Source: Sialis fuliginosa
Lineage: Eukaryota > Arthropoda > Insecta > Megaloptera > Sialidae
Assembly (NCBI GenBank): GCA_961205875.1
Contig: OY540813.1
Coordinates: 958,501-1,022,500 of the forward strand
Direction of reading: 5' to 3'
DNA length: 64,000 nucleotides
This document shows positions 45,472 through 58,167 of this stretch, one piece after another. Position 1 is the first letter of the stretch, and each line of letters begins with the position of its first letter. The notes under the pieces are model-generated. The model saw only the letters and a list, made by a program, of their open reading frames with translations. It was not told the origin of the DNA and did no database searches. The position numbers were made by a program, and so were the translations under genes.

Positions 45472-47669
45472 TACAGTGGGATGGTCCTTATATGGGGTTA
45501 GGACGAATTTTGACCGGACCGCCCCCAAAACTGCTCCAAATAATTCAAAAAAAATGTGTCCTCTATCTTAAAAAATAGGGGTGATTTTCCCATTTAAAAT
45601 ACACGAGTTTTTTTTTGATTTTTCAAATACCTGCGTACTAGAGTGTCTTAAACTCTTTCTAAAAATCTAGAATACTCATGGAAGCATTCCTGGTACTCAT
45701 ATTCCATATCTAGATTGATAAATTATATTTGTGATTCAACGTTGGCAGCTAGATGGGCCATTTGGCCATTTTTTATTAAGAAAGAAATGTAACAATTTTT
45801 TTTAGTATAATTTCTGGATAATTTTGTCAGAAAAACGTTTGACAATGAAAATATTGAACTTGAAATAAAAAATTTTGATTCTAAAATTAAAATTGGTCGC
45901 GCCAGTTAGAAATTGATATGAAATGGAATCTTTTATGATTTTAGAATCGATTTTTTTTATTTCAATGTTTTTATTGTCAAACATTTTTCTGACAAAATTA
46001 CATAAGACCAAACATTTTTTTATGATATTGAGACGAGACTACACTTACCAAACTCTCGTCATAGAAATTATATGATTATATTTTTTTTTAATTAAAAAAA
46101 AAAAAAATTTACATAGAAAAGTGATAAAATTACATGAAAATAATTTATTAGATTATTATATTGCAAAAAAAAATTGTCACACCATTAGTTTTTGAAGCGC
46201 GAAAGGCCCGCGGCTTTGAGAAATTTGTCTTTTACATAAAATTACCATTTTCGATCTTGTTAACATTTTTTTACGTAGACGGATTTCTAATGTCAAAACT
46301 GTAACACTCGAGTTTTTTGAATATGAATTACTACAGCTGCAGGTGACATAGTTTTGTTTGATGACAACAAAAAACATATCAGCTGCGAGGGATCCAAATG
46401 CATCTAACTTCTATTTATATACAGCCTGTCTACAAAATCCCTGTCCATAAATAAATTATTTTGGTTAAAATAAATTGTAGAATTTTTGTCTTTGTTCTGA
46501 TCTGACACGAAAACTGTTGAACCGATCGAGGATCTAAATGCATCTTACTTCTATTTATATACAGCCTGTCTACGAAGTCTCTGTTCATAAATAAATTATT
46601 TTGATTTAAATTATTGTAATTTATAAAAATCCGTTCATTTATATTGTAAAATTCATATTTTTTCATTCAAACTCATGGTGGAAAGATATATATGATTCAA
46701 ACTGACATTCACATATAGTAATTGTTTTCAGCGTCTTATATTCCATGGCTACTGTGTTTTTATATAAATGACAGTTCTATGCTCTGACATCATAGAAACA
46801 AAAGACGCTGTGCAAAAGATTCTTTTTAATCTTTTGATGTTAAATCTTAGATTTTCATAAAATATTATTAGCCACGATACTGCTCGTAAAAATTATCTGA
46901 CTATTGATGAAAACCGCATTGAAATCGGTTCAGTAATTCCCGAGTCTATAAGTCACACACAAACGAACATTCATTTTTATATATATAGATACACCCTTTA
47001 TAAATTGATCGGTTTTCAAAACTGTCTGACGTATTTTTAAATACTACAGATATTTAATTGCATCAAATTCCATGATCGAAAAAAATCAGGAAGACTTTAA
47101 GTCATTCATTTCCTTGATTAGCAAGCAATAAAATAATTAAAAGCATATGACTTGTCTATTTTAACTAGTCCATCAATTTTATAGGCAGATATAGATAATG
47201 TATATATGAATTTATTCTGTTGATTTATAACATTGTCTATTTTTGAAAAGTGTCATTGGGTCATTATAAATGATATAGTAGTAGTAAGCTGTGCATTTTT
47301 TATATTAATTATTAAATAATTTAAAGATCAAAAGGTATTTTTACAATAAATATCTATAGATGTTCAGATAAACTTATTTTTGAGATAGGTATTAGATAAT
47401 TATAATATGTATTTAAAAAAAAGACCTAAGTTTGATTAAGGGGGGGGGGGGGGGGTATCGCTTTTTCTTATTTTTGCTGACAAGGCGATATTGGGTGTAA
47501 AAAATTCTTTATGTTAGAATATATAAGTATTTTTTATCTAATTAATTTTTCGCGATATATAAAAAGTAACCTATGCCTTTCCCCAGAATGCAAGCTATCT
47601 CCCTGCCAGATTTCATCAAGATCGGTTCAGCGGTTTAGACGTGAAAAGATAACAAACAGACAGACAGAC
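45472..47669. other. Spacer with repeat fragments, retroelement tail and G run
   Basis: No gene seen. CAGTGGGATGGTCCTTATAT starting at 45475 may be a transposon end. AATACATCTAACTTCTATTTATATACAG-type sequence recurs twice at about 46395-46440 and 46530-46570 (ATACAGCCTGTCTAC shared). A retroelement-like tail at 46875-46990 (AAAACCGCATTGAAATCGGT, ending TATATATATAGAT) recurs at 58985-59102. A 16-G run lies at 47440-47455. Confidence 0.45.
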
Positions 47670-47673
47670 AATA

Positions 47674-48177
47674 GGCATGATGCCTTATTTTTAAAAACTA
47701 TTTTATGATGATTTTACGTGTCTCCTATTTCCAAAAAAAACTTATTTCTGCAGAAAATAAAGGTTTAATCACAAAAGTTGACTCTTTTAAAACTAATTTT
47801 GAATTTGACGCCAAAACGCTGGCGCATTTGTGACGTTACGCCTATGTAAATACTCCTTGTCAACAATAATAAATCCTTGTTCCATCGCTAACGTTTCTCG
47901 GTTTTAGTTTTGGTAACACAAAACTGAGCAAATTGATAATTGAAAACCACAAAATAAACAGTGCAGATATTAATGAAACAAAAATGATGTTTACTTAGCC
48001 GTGACGTCATTTTATCAAACATGGCGGATTGCTGTATTTTGTGTTTTTATTTTAACAAAAATCATATTAATCTCGCTTTTAATATAAAAATAAATACATT
48101 TTTTAGAATCTTTTTAACCTATTTCATTATTTAAAATCATAATTTCAGTGATACTTTGTTACTGGCATCATGCCTAT
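47674..48177. mobile_element. Family N MITE, copy 1
   Basis: Ends TAGGCATGATGCC and GGCATCATGCCTA are inverted repeats and imperfectly self-palindromic. TA may be the target duplication. The interior has TGACGTCATTTTATCAAACA and GAACAAGGATTTATTATT-type strings in common with the inverted copy at 53034-53540. Confidence 0.75.
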
Positions 48178-48760
48178 TAGCATGACATTTTTTTCGATTA
48201 CATTGATTACTACAGCGTCTAGAGACCGACAGACAGACAGACATAGTTATTTCCATCAAAATCTCGAGTTTTTATTGTATAATGTTTTTCAGAAAATATG
48301 ATTTTTTTTGTTATATTATTGGAATATATCTTTAAAAAATAATTATACTTCTCAAGATTGTCATATATAATTTAGATAAACAATCTTATACATATTACAA
48401 TTAATAAAATAATACATACGAGAAGTATATAGGTATATACATATAAATAAAGCAATTTGCATATTAACTGAATTGTTTGCAAAATTTCATATAGGTAATA
48501 AAGAAATTATAAAATTTGAATAATATATTCGCTGTTATCATTAATTAGATAATATTTGTTTGGACAAGCTGCGGAGTACTGAATCGGCGGCAAACTGCCT
48601 ATTATTGGTTTGTAATATGTAACTATGCTCTCTTTCTTTGCATCTGGCCAGGTGATTGATGTTAGCCTGATACAACATGTAAAAACTAAAACAAATACTT
48701 CATGACAGGGACGTATCAGTGCTAATCGTAAATACGAATTCCCTGTAAATAAAACTTGAA
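48178..48760. other. AT-rich spacer
   Basis: No gene recognised. A short CAGACAGACAGACA run near 48229 may be the tail of another retroelement fragment. Confidence 0.35.
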
Positions 48761-49391
48761 TTTTGCTTCCTCGCAATATCGAAGATACGAGAAGCTGTGA
48801 TCGTTTCAGATTGAGACAAAAAAATGTTCTCCGATTTCAAAATTTTAAATTGATTTGTCCGTTTCACGTTCCGTGTGTCCGTCCGTCTGTCCCCCCCGTC
48901 TGATGTTATTGAAACTTGGTCGGATGGTTGGGTCTGGCTTGAGGACGGTCCCATTTCAAAATCATCAAAATCGTATGTAAGGGGGAGGGGTGACACCCCA
49001 AAATATTTATTTTTTCAAGATATCTTTTTTAGAATACTTTTTGTAGAGCATTAAATTTCCTATAATATGGGTCTACTACGTTTGCTGTAAAATATTCCCT
49101 TACAAAGATTTATCTCAATTTATTTTAAAAATTCGTGTTTTGTTTTTCTGAATGTCATTTTGACATTTGCATAAATTTCCAAAAAATTAAAAATATATGA
49201 AAAAATATTCAGGTGCGTTTTATGAAAAATTTCGAATTAATATTTTTTAGTAAAATTGTATAAAAATTAAATGGTTAACCAATTCCTGGCAATTTATATA
49301 AACACAATCGGTTTTTATTTAAATTGTTGAATAATTAACTACCTTTGGTGAATTTAGCACGAGGAAGCACTGTGCATTTACTTGGCAGATG
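48761..49391 (-). mobile_element. Family H retroelement-like copy 3 (long, minus)
   Basis: Reverse orientation: TTTTGCTTCCTCGCAATATC marks its 3' end at 48761 and AAGTAAATGCACAGTGCTTC (minus) its 5' end near 49385. The same body as 42230-42911 and 50348-51060. Confidence 0.8.
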
Positions 49392-50281
49392 TTTTTTACA
49401 GGACAATGCGATTGTAGACCTTAGTATTGCACACCTCAAGCAGGCTTTACTTAGAAGTGTGTTATATATTATATTATATTATATCGTAAATTTCTTTAGT
49501 AACCCACATTTTCTGAAAGAAAACATTACAGTCTTCATATTTACTTACAATTAGTTTAATATCGATTGGTTTTATTTTTCTGTTATAAAAATATAAACAA
49601 AGTTCAATTTGTCGAGAAATTGAAATTTTTAAGTGACGACAACACGCTACAGGTCGCAAAACTTAACATATTAACAGAAATCTTTAAAAAAAACGATATT
49701 TCTGAAAAAATTGAATCGTGAAATATTTTCAACTTGATACCTCTAAGAACAAGGGTCTTGACGGACAGACAGACGGACAACAAAGTGATGATTATTGTAT
49801 ATAAATAATAATATAAAGTACTGGCACCAGTCTTGGACGATACCCCAGTATTAGACACTTGTTTGTTTATAAATGTACTAACAATAAATTAGACATATTT
49901 ATTGATATTAGATTACTGCCTTTATTGAATCATAATAAAAGAAAAAATTAAATAATTTTTTTCGTTTACAGAAATTAAATAAAGGTACATCTGCATATGT
50001 AAAGTGTATATAAATGCCTTAAATAAAGACATTATATATAGGTATATATACCAATAATTAGTTAATATAGAAATTGGCAATATTAATTAATCTTGTAACG
50101 GTCTAATTAAATCGGCAAACTTGAATATTAAATTACACAAATGAGGTTCTATTCTAATTAATAAATACACATATTTCATTGTAGATAAAGGTTACAGCTG
50201 CATCATATACAAAGATGATTATATTTTTTTCTAACTCGATGTCATCATAAGGGAAATTATAAAATTATATCAGTCGATATA
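49392..50281. other. Spacer with a family I end
   Basis: No gene seen. A family I terminus (TACTGGCACCAGTCTTGGAC) and sub-terminal sequence lie at 49815-49925 without a matching right end. GACAGACAGACGGACAAC at about 49763 is another retroelement-like tail. Confidence 0.45.
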
Positions 50282-51133
50282 CAGGGTGAGTTAAAACATA
50301 TGGAATATTGTTTTTTTTTTTTTTAAATATTCATTATTAAAAAAAAACATCTGCCAAGTAAATGCACAGTGCTTCCTCGTGCTAAATTCATCAAAGGTAG
50401 TTATTTATTGAACAATTTAAATAAAAACCGATTGTGTTTATATAAATTACCAGGCATTGGTTAACTGTTTAATTTTTATACAATTTTACTAAAAAATATT
50501 AGTTCGAAATTTTTCTTAAAATGCACCAAAATATATTTTTAATTTTTTGGAAATTTCAATCTAAATCATGCAAATGTCAAAATGACATTTAATATATCCA
50601 AGCAATATAAATTTAGAAAAACAAAACACGAATTTTAAAAATAAATTGAGATAAATCTTTGTAAGGGAATATTTTACAATAAACGTTATAGACCCATATT
50701 ATAGGAAATTTAATGCTCTACAAAAAATATTCTATAAAATTTTCACGTAACATGTGTAGTTCTTGAGATATCTGTCACCCCTCCCCCTTACATACGATTT
50801 TGATGATTTTGAAATGGGATCGTCCTCAAGCCAGACCCAACCATCCGACCAAGTTTCAATAATATCGGTTCAGTGGTTCATGACTTATGCGTGTGACAAG
50901 GATTCAGGGGACAGACAGACAGACACGGAACGAAAAGTGTTTGCGTTGACGTGAAACGGATAAATCAATTTAAAATTTTGAAATCGGAGAATATTTTTTT
51001 TGTCTCAATCTGAAACGATCACAAAGCTTCTCGTATCTTCGATATTGCGAGGTAGCAAAAATTAACTATTTCATTTAAAATAACAACTATTTCTCCAATC
51101 TCTAATAATGAGCACTATTTTTTACTCACCCTG
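50282..51133. mobile_element. TA-flanked inverted-repeat element containing family H copy 4
   Basis: CAGGGTGAGTTAAAA at the left and TTTTTACTCACCCTG at the right are inverted, with TA on both outer sides (50280-50281, 51134-51135). Almost all of the interior (50348-51060) is a family H copy, from CATCTGCCAAGTAAATGC to the terminal GCGAGGTAGCAAAA, so one element appears to sit inside the other. Confidence 0.75.
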
Positions 51134-53033
51134 TATATTATACGTCTCTCTCTGTCTAATATGTATAATAATACCTAGGTTTAATAAGTTTTCGCGACAT
51201 CCATCATACGAGTTTGCTAATTTCGTTTACAACAGGTGATGATCTGAATTAGTAAAATAGATCTGTCGGCCGCTGTTGTTGTTTCTATTAATGCCGATAG
51301 CAGATAGATTAGTTTGCGTATATATACGTCATTTCCTATTTCCTACGCCCGAGTGTACAGTTTTTCTGTAATGGGCTGATTGTCTTAAAGATATCTCTAT
51401 GTATTTATCTATTTGCATAATGTCTATATACTTATATGTTGTAATAATAATAAAAATTTGTCTAAACGTCAAAATTTATTAAAGAATAAGTATTCGCAAG
51501 ATTTCGATTCACAGAATCATCGTCAGGTATAATTTTCAAAATAAGTTATTCGTATTGAACTATATGGGGTAAAAGTGAAACAAAATATAAATCTTTGATG
51601 TTTTTTGACAGTTAACGATACAAATTCATACTTGAATTTTTTCTATTAGATGCGTTTATGAATAACTATTACGTCATTTGAACTGTACGATACAACACGG
51701 ACTTTAAAAATCAAAAAAGTGTGCTTCATTTTTAACCTCTAATTCGGGAAAAAGTGAAACAGGCCTCTAATGGAAAATATTTCTCGAAAAATTAAAAGAA
51801 AAGCTACTTTGATTTATCTTCTTTGTGGCATATCAATGTGAAATTGTAACTATAGCTATACAGAAAGTTATGTGCAAAGAATTAAAATTTAATTCATACG
51901 TTTTAACATCGACTAACAGGGTGAAGGGGTGACACATCACTTATTAGGCGATTCATATTTTCAGGTCGCTTTAACAAACCTTTAATGATGATGTCAGTTT
52001 TTATAATTCTCCTATAAACAAATTAGTTTTTTAGTTGCAAGTTTGTTTCACTTTTACCCCATTTTTTTGGTGTTTCATATTTACCCCGCTCGACCCTACT
52101 AATAGTGACGTTAAATATAAATAAAAACAACTATACTCTATTTCATTTAAGAATTTATAATTATAATATAATTATATAACATGCCATTAAATTTAATAGT
52201 ACAGTAGAGATTACTAACTAAAGCGTTAATAGTTTTAATTTTATTTATTTATTATTATTTTTTTATTACTGAAAATCTGGAACTTTATAAATATTTTCAA
52301 AATTTTAATAAAAAACGCATATTTTTTTTATAACTCAGTCAAAAATGACCGTATAGCAATATTTACAAAAAAAAAAAGAAAATTGAAGAGAAAAGTCTGA
52401 TCTACAAAAATCATTTATTAGATTTAGTAAATAAAATTAATCACAACCCTCAAATATCCTATAAACTTTATTTTCAAAAGTAGGGTAAAACATTTTTTTT
52501 TTTAATTAAAATTAAAAAAAAATCCCTTTAACTCCGCCACTGGTACAATATACATATAATTTAACATTCATTTTGTTAATACGATCGATTGTTTTATTTT
52601 TTTCTTTACATATATTCTAATTCTTCTATAAGTACTTTCATTTTAAATCTCATATAGTTTTTGTTCCATTAATATTAATTTCGCGCCCTAGCTAGCTTCA
52701 CGTGTCAACCGCACATAACAGAATAAATAAATAATTAGTAATTTACATATAATCAATCATTGTGACACTAGCGCCATAGAACATTGAGCGGACAACTCAC
52801 GTACTACCTTATAGTGAAATAATATTTAGTTAAAATTCTAGTTGTATTGTGAAATATGTAACAATAGAAACTAGGAAAATGGAAATTAAATTATAATTTG
52901 TTTTATTTGATGTTTAGTTAAAAATGAATCAAAAGGTGTCGTAGCTAAAAAGACATAGGCGTTGGATGAGGGGGGAATGGGGCAGGCACTTATCTCCCCC
53001 CTCCTATTCATATAATATTTCGTATTTGAAATA
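51134..53033. other. Gene-free AT-rich stretch
   Basis: No coding sequence recognised in about 1.9 kb. On the minus strand at 51527-51502 a CCTGACGATGATTC...GAATCGAAAT motif is discussed in the findings. Much of the rest is low-complexity A/T. Confidence 0.4.
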
Positions 53034-53540
53034 CAATAGGTATAATGCCAGTAACAAAGTATCACTGAAATTATGATTTTAAATAATGAAATAGGTTAAA
53101 AAGATTCTAAAAAATGTATTTATTTTTATATTAAAAGCGTGATTAATATGATTTTTGTTAAAATAAAAACACAAAATACAGCAATCCGCCATGTTAGATA
53201 AAATGACGTCACGGTTAAGTAAACATAATTTTTGTTTCATTAATATCTGCACTTATTTTGTGGTTTTAAATTATCAATTTGCTCAGTTTTGTGTTACTAA
53301 AAGTAAAACCGAGAAACGTTAGCGATGGAACAAGGATTTATTATTGTTGACAAGGAGTGTTTACATAGGAGTGACGTCACAAATGCGCCATGACACCTGC
53401 GAGCGTTTTGGCGTCAAATTCAAAATTAGTTTTAAAAGGGTCAATTTTTGTGATTAAACCTTTATTTTCTGCAGAAATAAGTATTTTTTTTGGAAATAAG
53501 AGACACGTAAGATCATCATAAAATAGTTTTGAATTTTTTT
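53034..53540. mobile_element. Family N MITE, copy 2 (inverted, right end decayed)
   Basis: It starts ATAGGTATAATGCCAGTAAC and contains the complement of most of 47674-48177 (AAATGACGTCACGGTTAAGT, CAAGGATTTATTATTGTTGA). The expected right terminal repeat is missing near 53530. Confidence 0.7.
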
Positions 53541-54045
53541 ATCACATATCAGAATAATAACCCTTTACTGTTTGGTAGCTTTTTATCAAAATCTGTCGAA
53601 GCGTTTAGTCATAAAATAAAGAAAACTGCCCTTTTACGTACTAATACAACAATAGACGGCTTTGGGTATAGACTTGATCAAAAATTTTCTGTAGCAACGC
53701 AATTATTTTCGATATTTTATCATGGTATTATGAGCGTAACTTTTTGATAGTACTTTAGCACGAAAACTACCTTAAGTAAATGTAATTTAAAACAACCATA
53801 ACTTATACCACTGCGGTCAAGTTTATGTGATTTATAAAATATTGCACTCGATTATTCTGCATACAAGTGATTAGGCTGATTGTGAGCAAGTCAAAGACGT
53901 GTGTGGAGGGGAAGAGGGGGGGGGGGTAATACATTTATACCCTGGTTTTATGTTTATGACTTTATTTAACTGAACTATAGCTGCTAACTTGATCTGTTTA
54001 TAATGATTACTCGATTGGGAAGAGAACTCTTGCTTCGTCCTTATA
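53541..54045. other. AT-rich spacer with G run
   Basis: No gene seen; an 11-G run lies at 53916-53926. Confidence 0.35.
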
Positions 54046-54953
54046 CAGTGTATTCCAAGTTGATTAAGACATATTAAATTTAACATGGGGGCAATTAGAA
54101 GTGTTGTAGTAACCTTTGGTCAAATTTAACCATGTGTCATTGGTGCATTTTGAAATGCCGCCACAAAATTTAATAAAATAGTCAGTCGTATTTTGTTTTC
54201 AAATTTATATCTGCCAAAAAATATTGTTATATTTTTATCTAGGATGCTTACTTTAATTTCATTTATGTATTTTATTGGTGAAAACAAAATACTGTTGATT
54301 AATTTAAAATTTATCAGTTAGTTTCGAGGCGGTATTTAAAAATGCACCAATCACACTTCGTTAAATTTGACCAAAGGTTACTACAACATTTCTAATTGTC
54401 CCCATGTTAAATTTCCTATGTCTTAGGCGGCTATTACACTATCAAATAAATATGTCAAAGATCTTTGACAAAGATTTGATCATATTTCTTTAATAAAATA
54501 TGAGATTTTGTTTTATTACACTACATAAAATATTTGATAATATTTTCTCAATATTATCTAGGGATATTTTCTTCTTTTTTGGTGCATTTTGATTATCAGT
54601 GCGTGGATGTTCGTCAATTGACGCGATCGAGGTTTGAATTTACAACCGTGTATTGTGGTTTTTATAATCAATAAGAAGATTATCATATAATACTGGATTT
54701 TATTGATATTCATATATTAATAATTATATAACTGTAACTGTCAATGATAACTTGGTAGTCGCCATTTTGTTTTTGACGTCAAAAAACTTTGATCAAATAT
54801 AAGAGACTGTCATTAACTATGATAATAGAAATATTATTAAGGTAAATATTATAAGAGTTGACTTATTACACTGTCATATTTCTTTGATCAAAGAAATTTT
54901 ATCATATTTATTTGATAGTGTAATAGCCGCCTTAATCAACTTGGAATACACTG
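54046..54953. mobile_element. MITE family L, copy 2, carrying a nested Harbinger MITE
   Basis: Outer ends CAGTGTATTCCAAGTTGATT and ATCAACTTGGAATACACTG, with TA on both sides. Removing the 506-bp nested element and one 3-bp duplication leaves 399 bp, exactly the length of copy 1 at 25124-25522. Confidence 0.92.
54426..54931. mobile_element. PIF/Harbinger-like MITE, copy 2 (506 bp), nested
   Basis: GGCGGCTATTACACTATCAA to its inverted end at 54931; target duplication TTA (54423-54425, 54932-54934). Same length and close sequence to 35885-36390. It interrupts the right arm of the family L MITE. Confidence 0.93.
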
Positions 54954-54955
54954 TA

Positions 54956-55305
54956 TATTATAAAACGTAACGTCTGTCTGTCTGTCTGTCCGTTAGTGCG
55001 GTTATAACTCGAGAACCACTTATCCGATTTATGTGTGTTTTTTTTAATTCATAGGTCAGGTTTTTAGTATATATTTTGTTACGTTAGGAAACTTAAGGAA
55101 TAAGCAGTGACGATAATTGTAAAAGTTTGCCGCTAGCGTGCTCTTTTGCAATATACGCTGCCTAAACTGTTAAATATGTAACAACATGATGTGGTAAAGA
55201 ATTGTGTAGAATAAAAAGATCTAAAAATAAATTAATTACGAAAAAAAACAACGCGAGTGAAACCGCGGGGACCTGTGTTTACATACATATATATGTAAGT
55301 ATGTA
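54956..55305. mobile_element. Retroelement- or Helitron-like degenerate fragment
   Basis: AACGTCTGTCTGTCTGTCTG near 54968, TCGAGAACCACTTATCCGAT, and GCGAGTGAAACCGCGGGG near 55252 resemble the ends of common insect dispersed repeats, in the reverse sense to 13301-14015. The class is uncertain. Confidence 0.4.
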
Positions 55306-55701
55306 CAGTCGCCTGTAGAACTCGTCCGGCACCCTAAAGGCTAGAATCGCTTACAACAGATTCCAAATTTAAAGACAAACATCATCGGTTATCTTTTTCT
55401 ATCAAGTTTAATATATTTAAATACTAAAATTCGGAATATCAAATATTTATTACCACAAAATTTACGTATACAATTTTCAATAGATTACATAATAATTTAA
55501 TTGCACAAATATATATGAGTACCTATGTATTATAAATGAAGAGTAGTTCTTTATCTAGCAAATGAATTTCTAAATATCTGTCTTTGTTTGATACATGGAG
55601 AAATGATTTAAATATTATAATTGCACAAATGGGAGGAGCCTACTAAGTTTGTGATAAACGAAAATGAATACAAACTGCAAGACCATTAATGCAGGCGACT
55701 G
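55306..55701. mobile_element. TA-flanked MITE family M, copy 1 (396 bp)
   Basis: Ends CAGTCGCCTGTAGAAC and TTAATGCAGGCGACTG; the outer CAGTCGCCTG is the inverted repeat, and TA flanks both (55304-55305, 55702-55703). The copy at 59165-59556 is inverted relative to this one. Confidence 0.85.
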
Positions 55702-55996
55702 TACATATGTATGTACTAAAAAACTTGTCGGTAAAGAAGTACTCTTAACGTACCTACTTAATCTTTTTCCAGTTTATGAAAAATGTTAATCAGCGTTGAG
55801 GTTATAAATTTTTAAGCTTTATTGTAGTTAACAAGCCTGTACTGTAATATATTAAACCACTGATCTTATAAAGTCATTTTATAAGTGTGAAATGTGCTTG
55901 CATACGAATACCTATTTAGTTTATTTACCGTTGCTTCATAAAGTTTTATAAATACATTTTATGGAAGCTACTAGTCTTGAGGCTTCCGCGGTGATC
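55702..55996. other. AT-rich spacer
   Basis: No gene or repeat recognised. Confidence 0.35.
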
Positions 55997-56458
55997 TAGA
56001 AATGACATTTAATATGTCCAAGCAAATATCAATTTAGAAAAACAAAACTTTTTAAAGTAAATTGAGATAAATCTTTGTAAGGGAATATATTATAGGAAAT
56101 TTAATTCTCTACAAAAAATATCCTATACATTTTTCACGTAATATGTGTCATTCTTGAGATATATTGAATAAATATATATTTTGGGATTTTACCCCACCCC
56201 CTTACACATGATTTTGAAATGGGACCGTCCTCAAGCCAGACCCAACCATCCGACCAAGTTTCATTAATATCGGTTCAGTGGTTCATGAGTTAAACGTGTG
56301 ACAAGGATTCACTCGACAGACAGACAGACAGACTGACAGATACGGAACGAAAAGTGTTTGTCTTGACTTGAAACGAAAAAATTTTAAAATCGGAGAACAA
56401 TTTTTTTGTCTCATTTTAAAACGATCACAAAGCTTCCCGTATATTGCGAGGAAGCAAT
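55997..56458 (+). mobile_element. Family H retroelement-like copy 5 (5'-truncated)
   Basis: It starts GAAATGACATTTAATATGTC, well inside the body of the long copies, and ends GCTTCCCGTATATTGCGAGG plus AAGC. The terminal stem-loop has lost its inner stem. Confidence 0.8.
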
Positions 56459-56595
56459 AATTTAAATACCATAAAATTTAATCACAAAAGGTGTGCAAAA
56501 TCTTTATACCCAACCGTCGTTGACAATTACCTTTCTTTTAGTTACAAAACGTTGTTCGATTTTCAATTAACTTACGCGACATATCAACGCTATTC

Positions 56596-56745
56596 ATGTG
56601 CGCCGGCAGAATTTCTTCCAGGGGGGTGCATCTGGATATATAAAATTAAATTACATATAAAATATTTTTTTTTAAATAATAATTTTTGTAATAATAAACG
56701 TTAGCATAACTAAAAAAAATAGGTCTTCACTTTTATATTTTGGCC
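56596..56745. mobile_element. Truncated hAT-like MITE
   Basis: CATGTGCGCCGGCAGAATTT, GGGTGCATCTGGATATATAA and the following AT-rich sequence match, inverted, the right part of the element at 36400-36771. The other terminus is absent. Confidence 0.7.
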
Positions 56746-57340
56746 TGACTTTTAAATTAAAAATTGTATTTGTATTTTTTAGTTTTTTCAATAAATGATG
56801 AATATTTAATTAAGTTTATACATTAAGATTTAACGGATTATTTTATAGGTTGCCAATATGTTAGTGAGTATATTTTGTAAAATAATGTTGTCATTATGAA
56901 AAATTATTAGAATTATGGAGATTTTTGGAAAGTTAATCGTTTAGGCAAGTGAAATATATAAAATATAAAAATTTATTTTGTACACAAATAAAGGCACAAT
57001 AAAACGTAATGAAGGAGTTTATTTGCAGAATTGTTGTAAATATTTTAATAGTCGATCATATAGTATACAAATTAATTAGGTCAGGTCTGTATTAAGGAAA
57101 AATTGTTAATGAAAAAAGCTTCTTACGTCAACTTTGTTGGGGAGGTGGGGGGGTACATGGTATTATAATTTTTCTTATATAAGGGAAAAGGGAATCTAAA
57201 AAAATTGAGCCCCCCCAATATTTTTAACAAGTCGGCGCCCCTGTATATCATATAAAGACAATTCATTTTTAACAATAATAATAAATTAATTATAATAATA
57301 ATAATAATAATATATAATAATAATAAATAAATTATAAACA
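56746..57340. other. AT-rich spacer
   Basis: No gene seen. CGGCGCCCCTGTATATC near 57232 is, inverted, CAGGGGCGCCG, a hAT-like terminus without a partner. A TAA microsatellite lies at about 57285-57330. Confidence 0.4.
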
Positions 57341-57545
57341 ATATCTTAAGGTTTTTTTCTTGACACAATTCATGGTATTATGTGTAATTTTCATATATCA
57401 ATTTAGATTTTGCAGATAGTAAATTTAAAATTACAGAATTTGCAGCTTCTATTATCTCTGGTGGTGCACACTTATGTTCTTTTTCAGTATCACCACTTAT
57501 CCATCTTATATTATAGAATAACAAATTAAGAAACACATTTTAATG
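57341..57545 (-). pseudogene. Decayed coding fragment, copy 2 (possible tyrosine-recombinase-like relic)
   Basis: The minus strand reads YNIRWISGDTEKEHKCAPPE, IIEAANSVILNLL, SAKSKLIYENYT, then stop TAA (57380-57378), then in the same frame YHELCQEKNLKIL. Copy 1 at 30928-31082 lacks part of this and diverges after NLLS. In-frame continuation past the stop suggests an old coding exon carrying a nonsense change. Similarity to a tyrosine-recombinase-like family is from memory and unproven. Confidence 0.4.
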
Positions 57546-58167
57546 AAAATAGAACTGTCCAAAATTTACTAGAGTTGAATTTTAAGTATAGTATGAAATG
57601 TGTAGAATAAAAAGATCTAAAATAAACTCCGCGATACCATATATCTCACTTTTATATTTAAGCGAACGAAGCCACGGATACAGCTAGTAAAAAATATGTG
57701 TAAAATATTATAGATTAAATAAATATATTATTATTTATGTAATATTTATAAATCTTGCTTTTATGTAGTACATTATCTTTAATAACTTTGGGTTATAAAA
57801 GCGAATTGAAACATTGGTTTTATGGATGTAGATTGTCTATACAACAAATTGAATGGGTGGGTCTTATCGGTAAATTATCTTTTATATGTTTCAATCTATC
57901 TTACGTATTATTACATTTGCTTTCTTCGAAAACAGTTTTTATAATACTTTCGATTATAGATCTTGCTTTCTGAGTCTAAGCCGCGTCAATTTGGTCGTGT
58001 TATAGGCCAACGTTTCGTCACACATTGCAATGGGCATCTTTTTATCATTAAATTCTTTCGATTTATTAAAGGCCGGAACTCACGATGTAGATTTAAAGTG
58101 AATATTTGTTAAAATATTCACTACTATTATATTATTATTATTTATATATTTTATTATAAAAGTCAAA
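57546..58167. other. Spacer with CGAAACGT motif
   Basis: A 72-codon hydrophobic frame at 57755-57973 has no recognisable family and lies among repeats. GGCCAACGTTTCGTCACACA at 58005 is, inverted, another GACGAAACGTTGG motif. No gene claimed. Confidence 0.35.

Noticed and set aside
57755-57973. 72-codon hydrophobic frame
   Set aside because: Could suggest a small membrane protein, but it sits among repeats with no homologue recalled and no supporting context.
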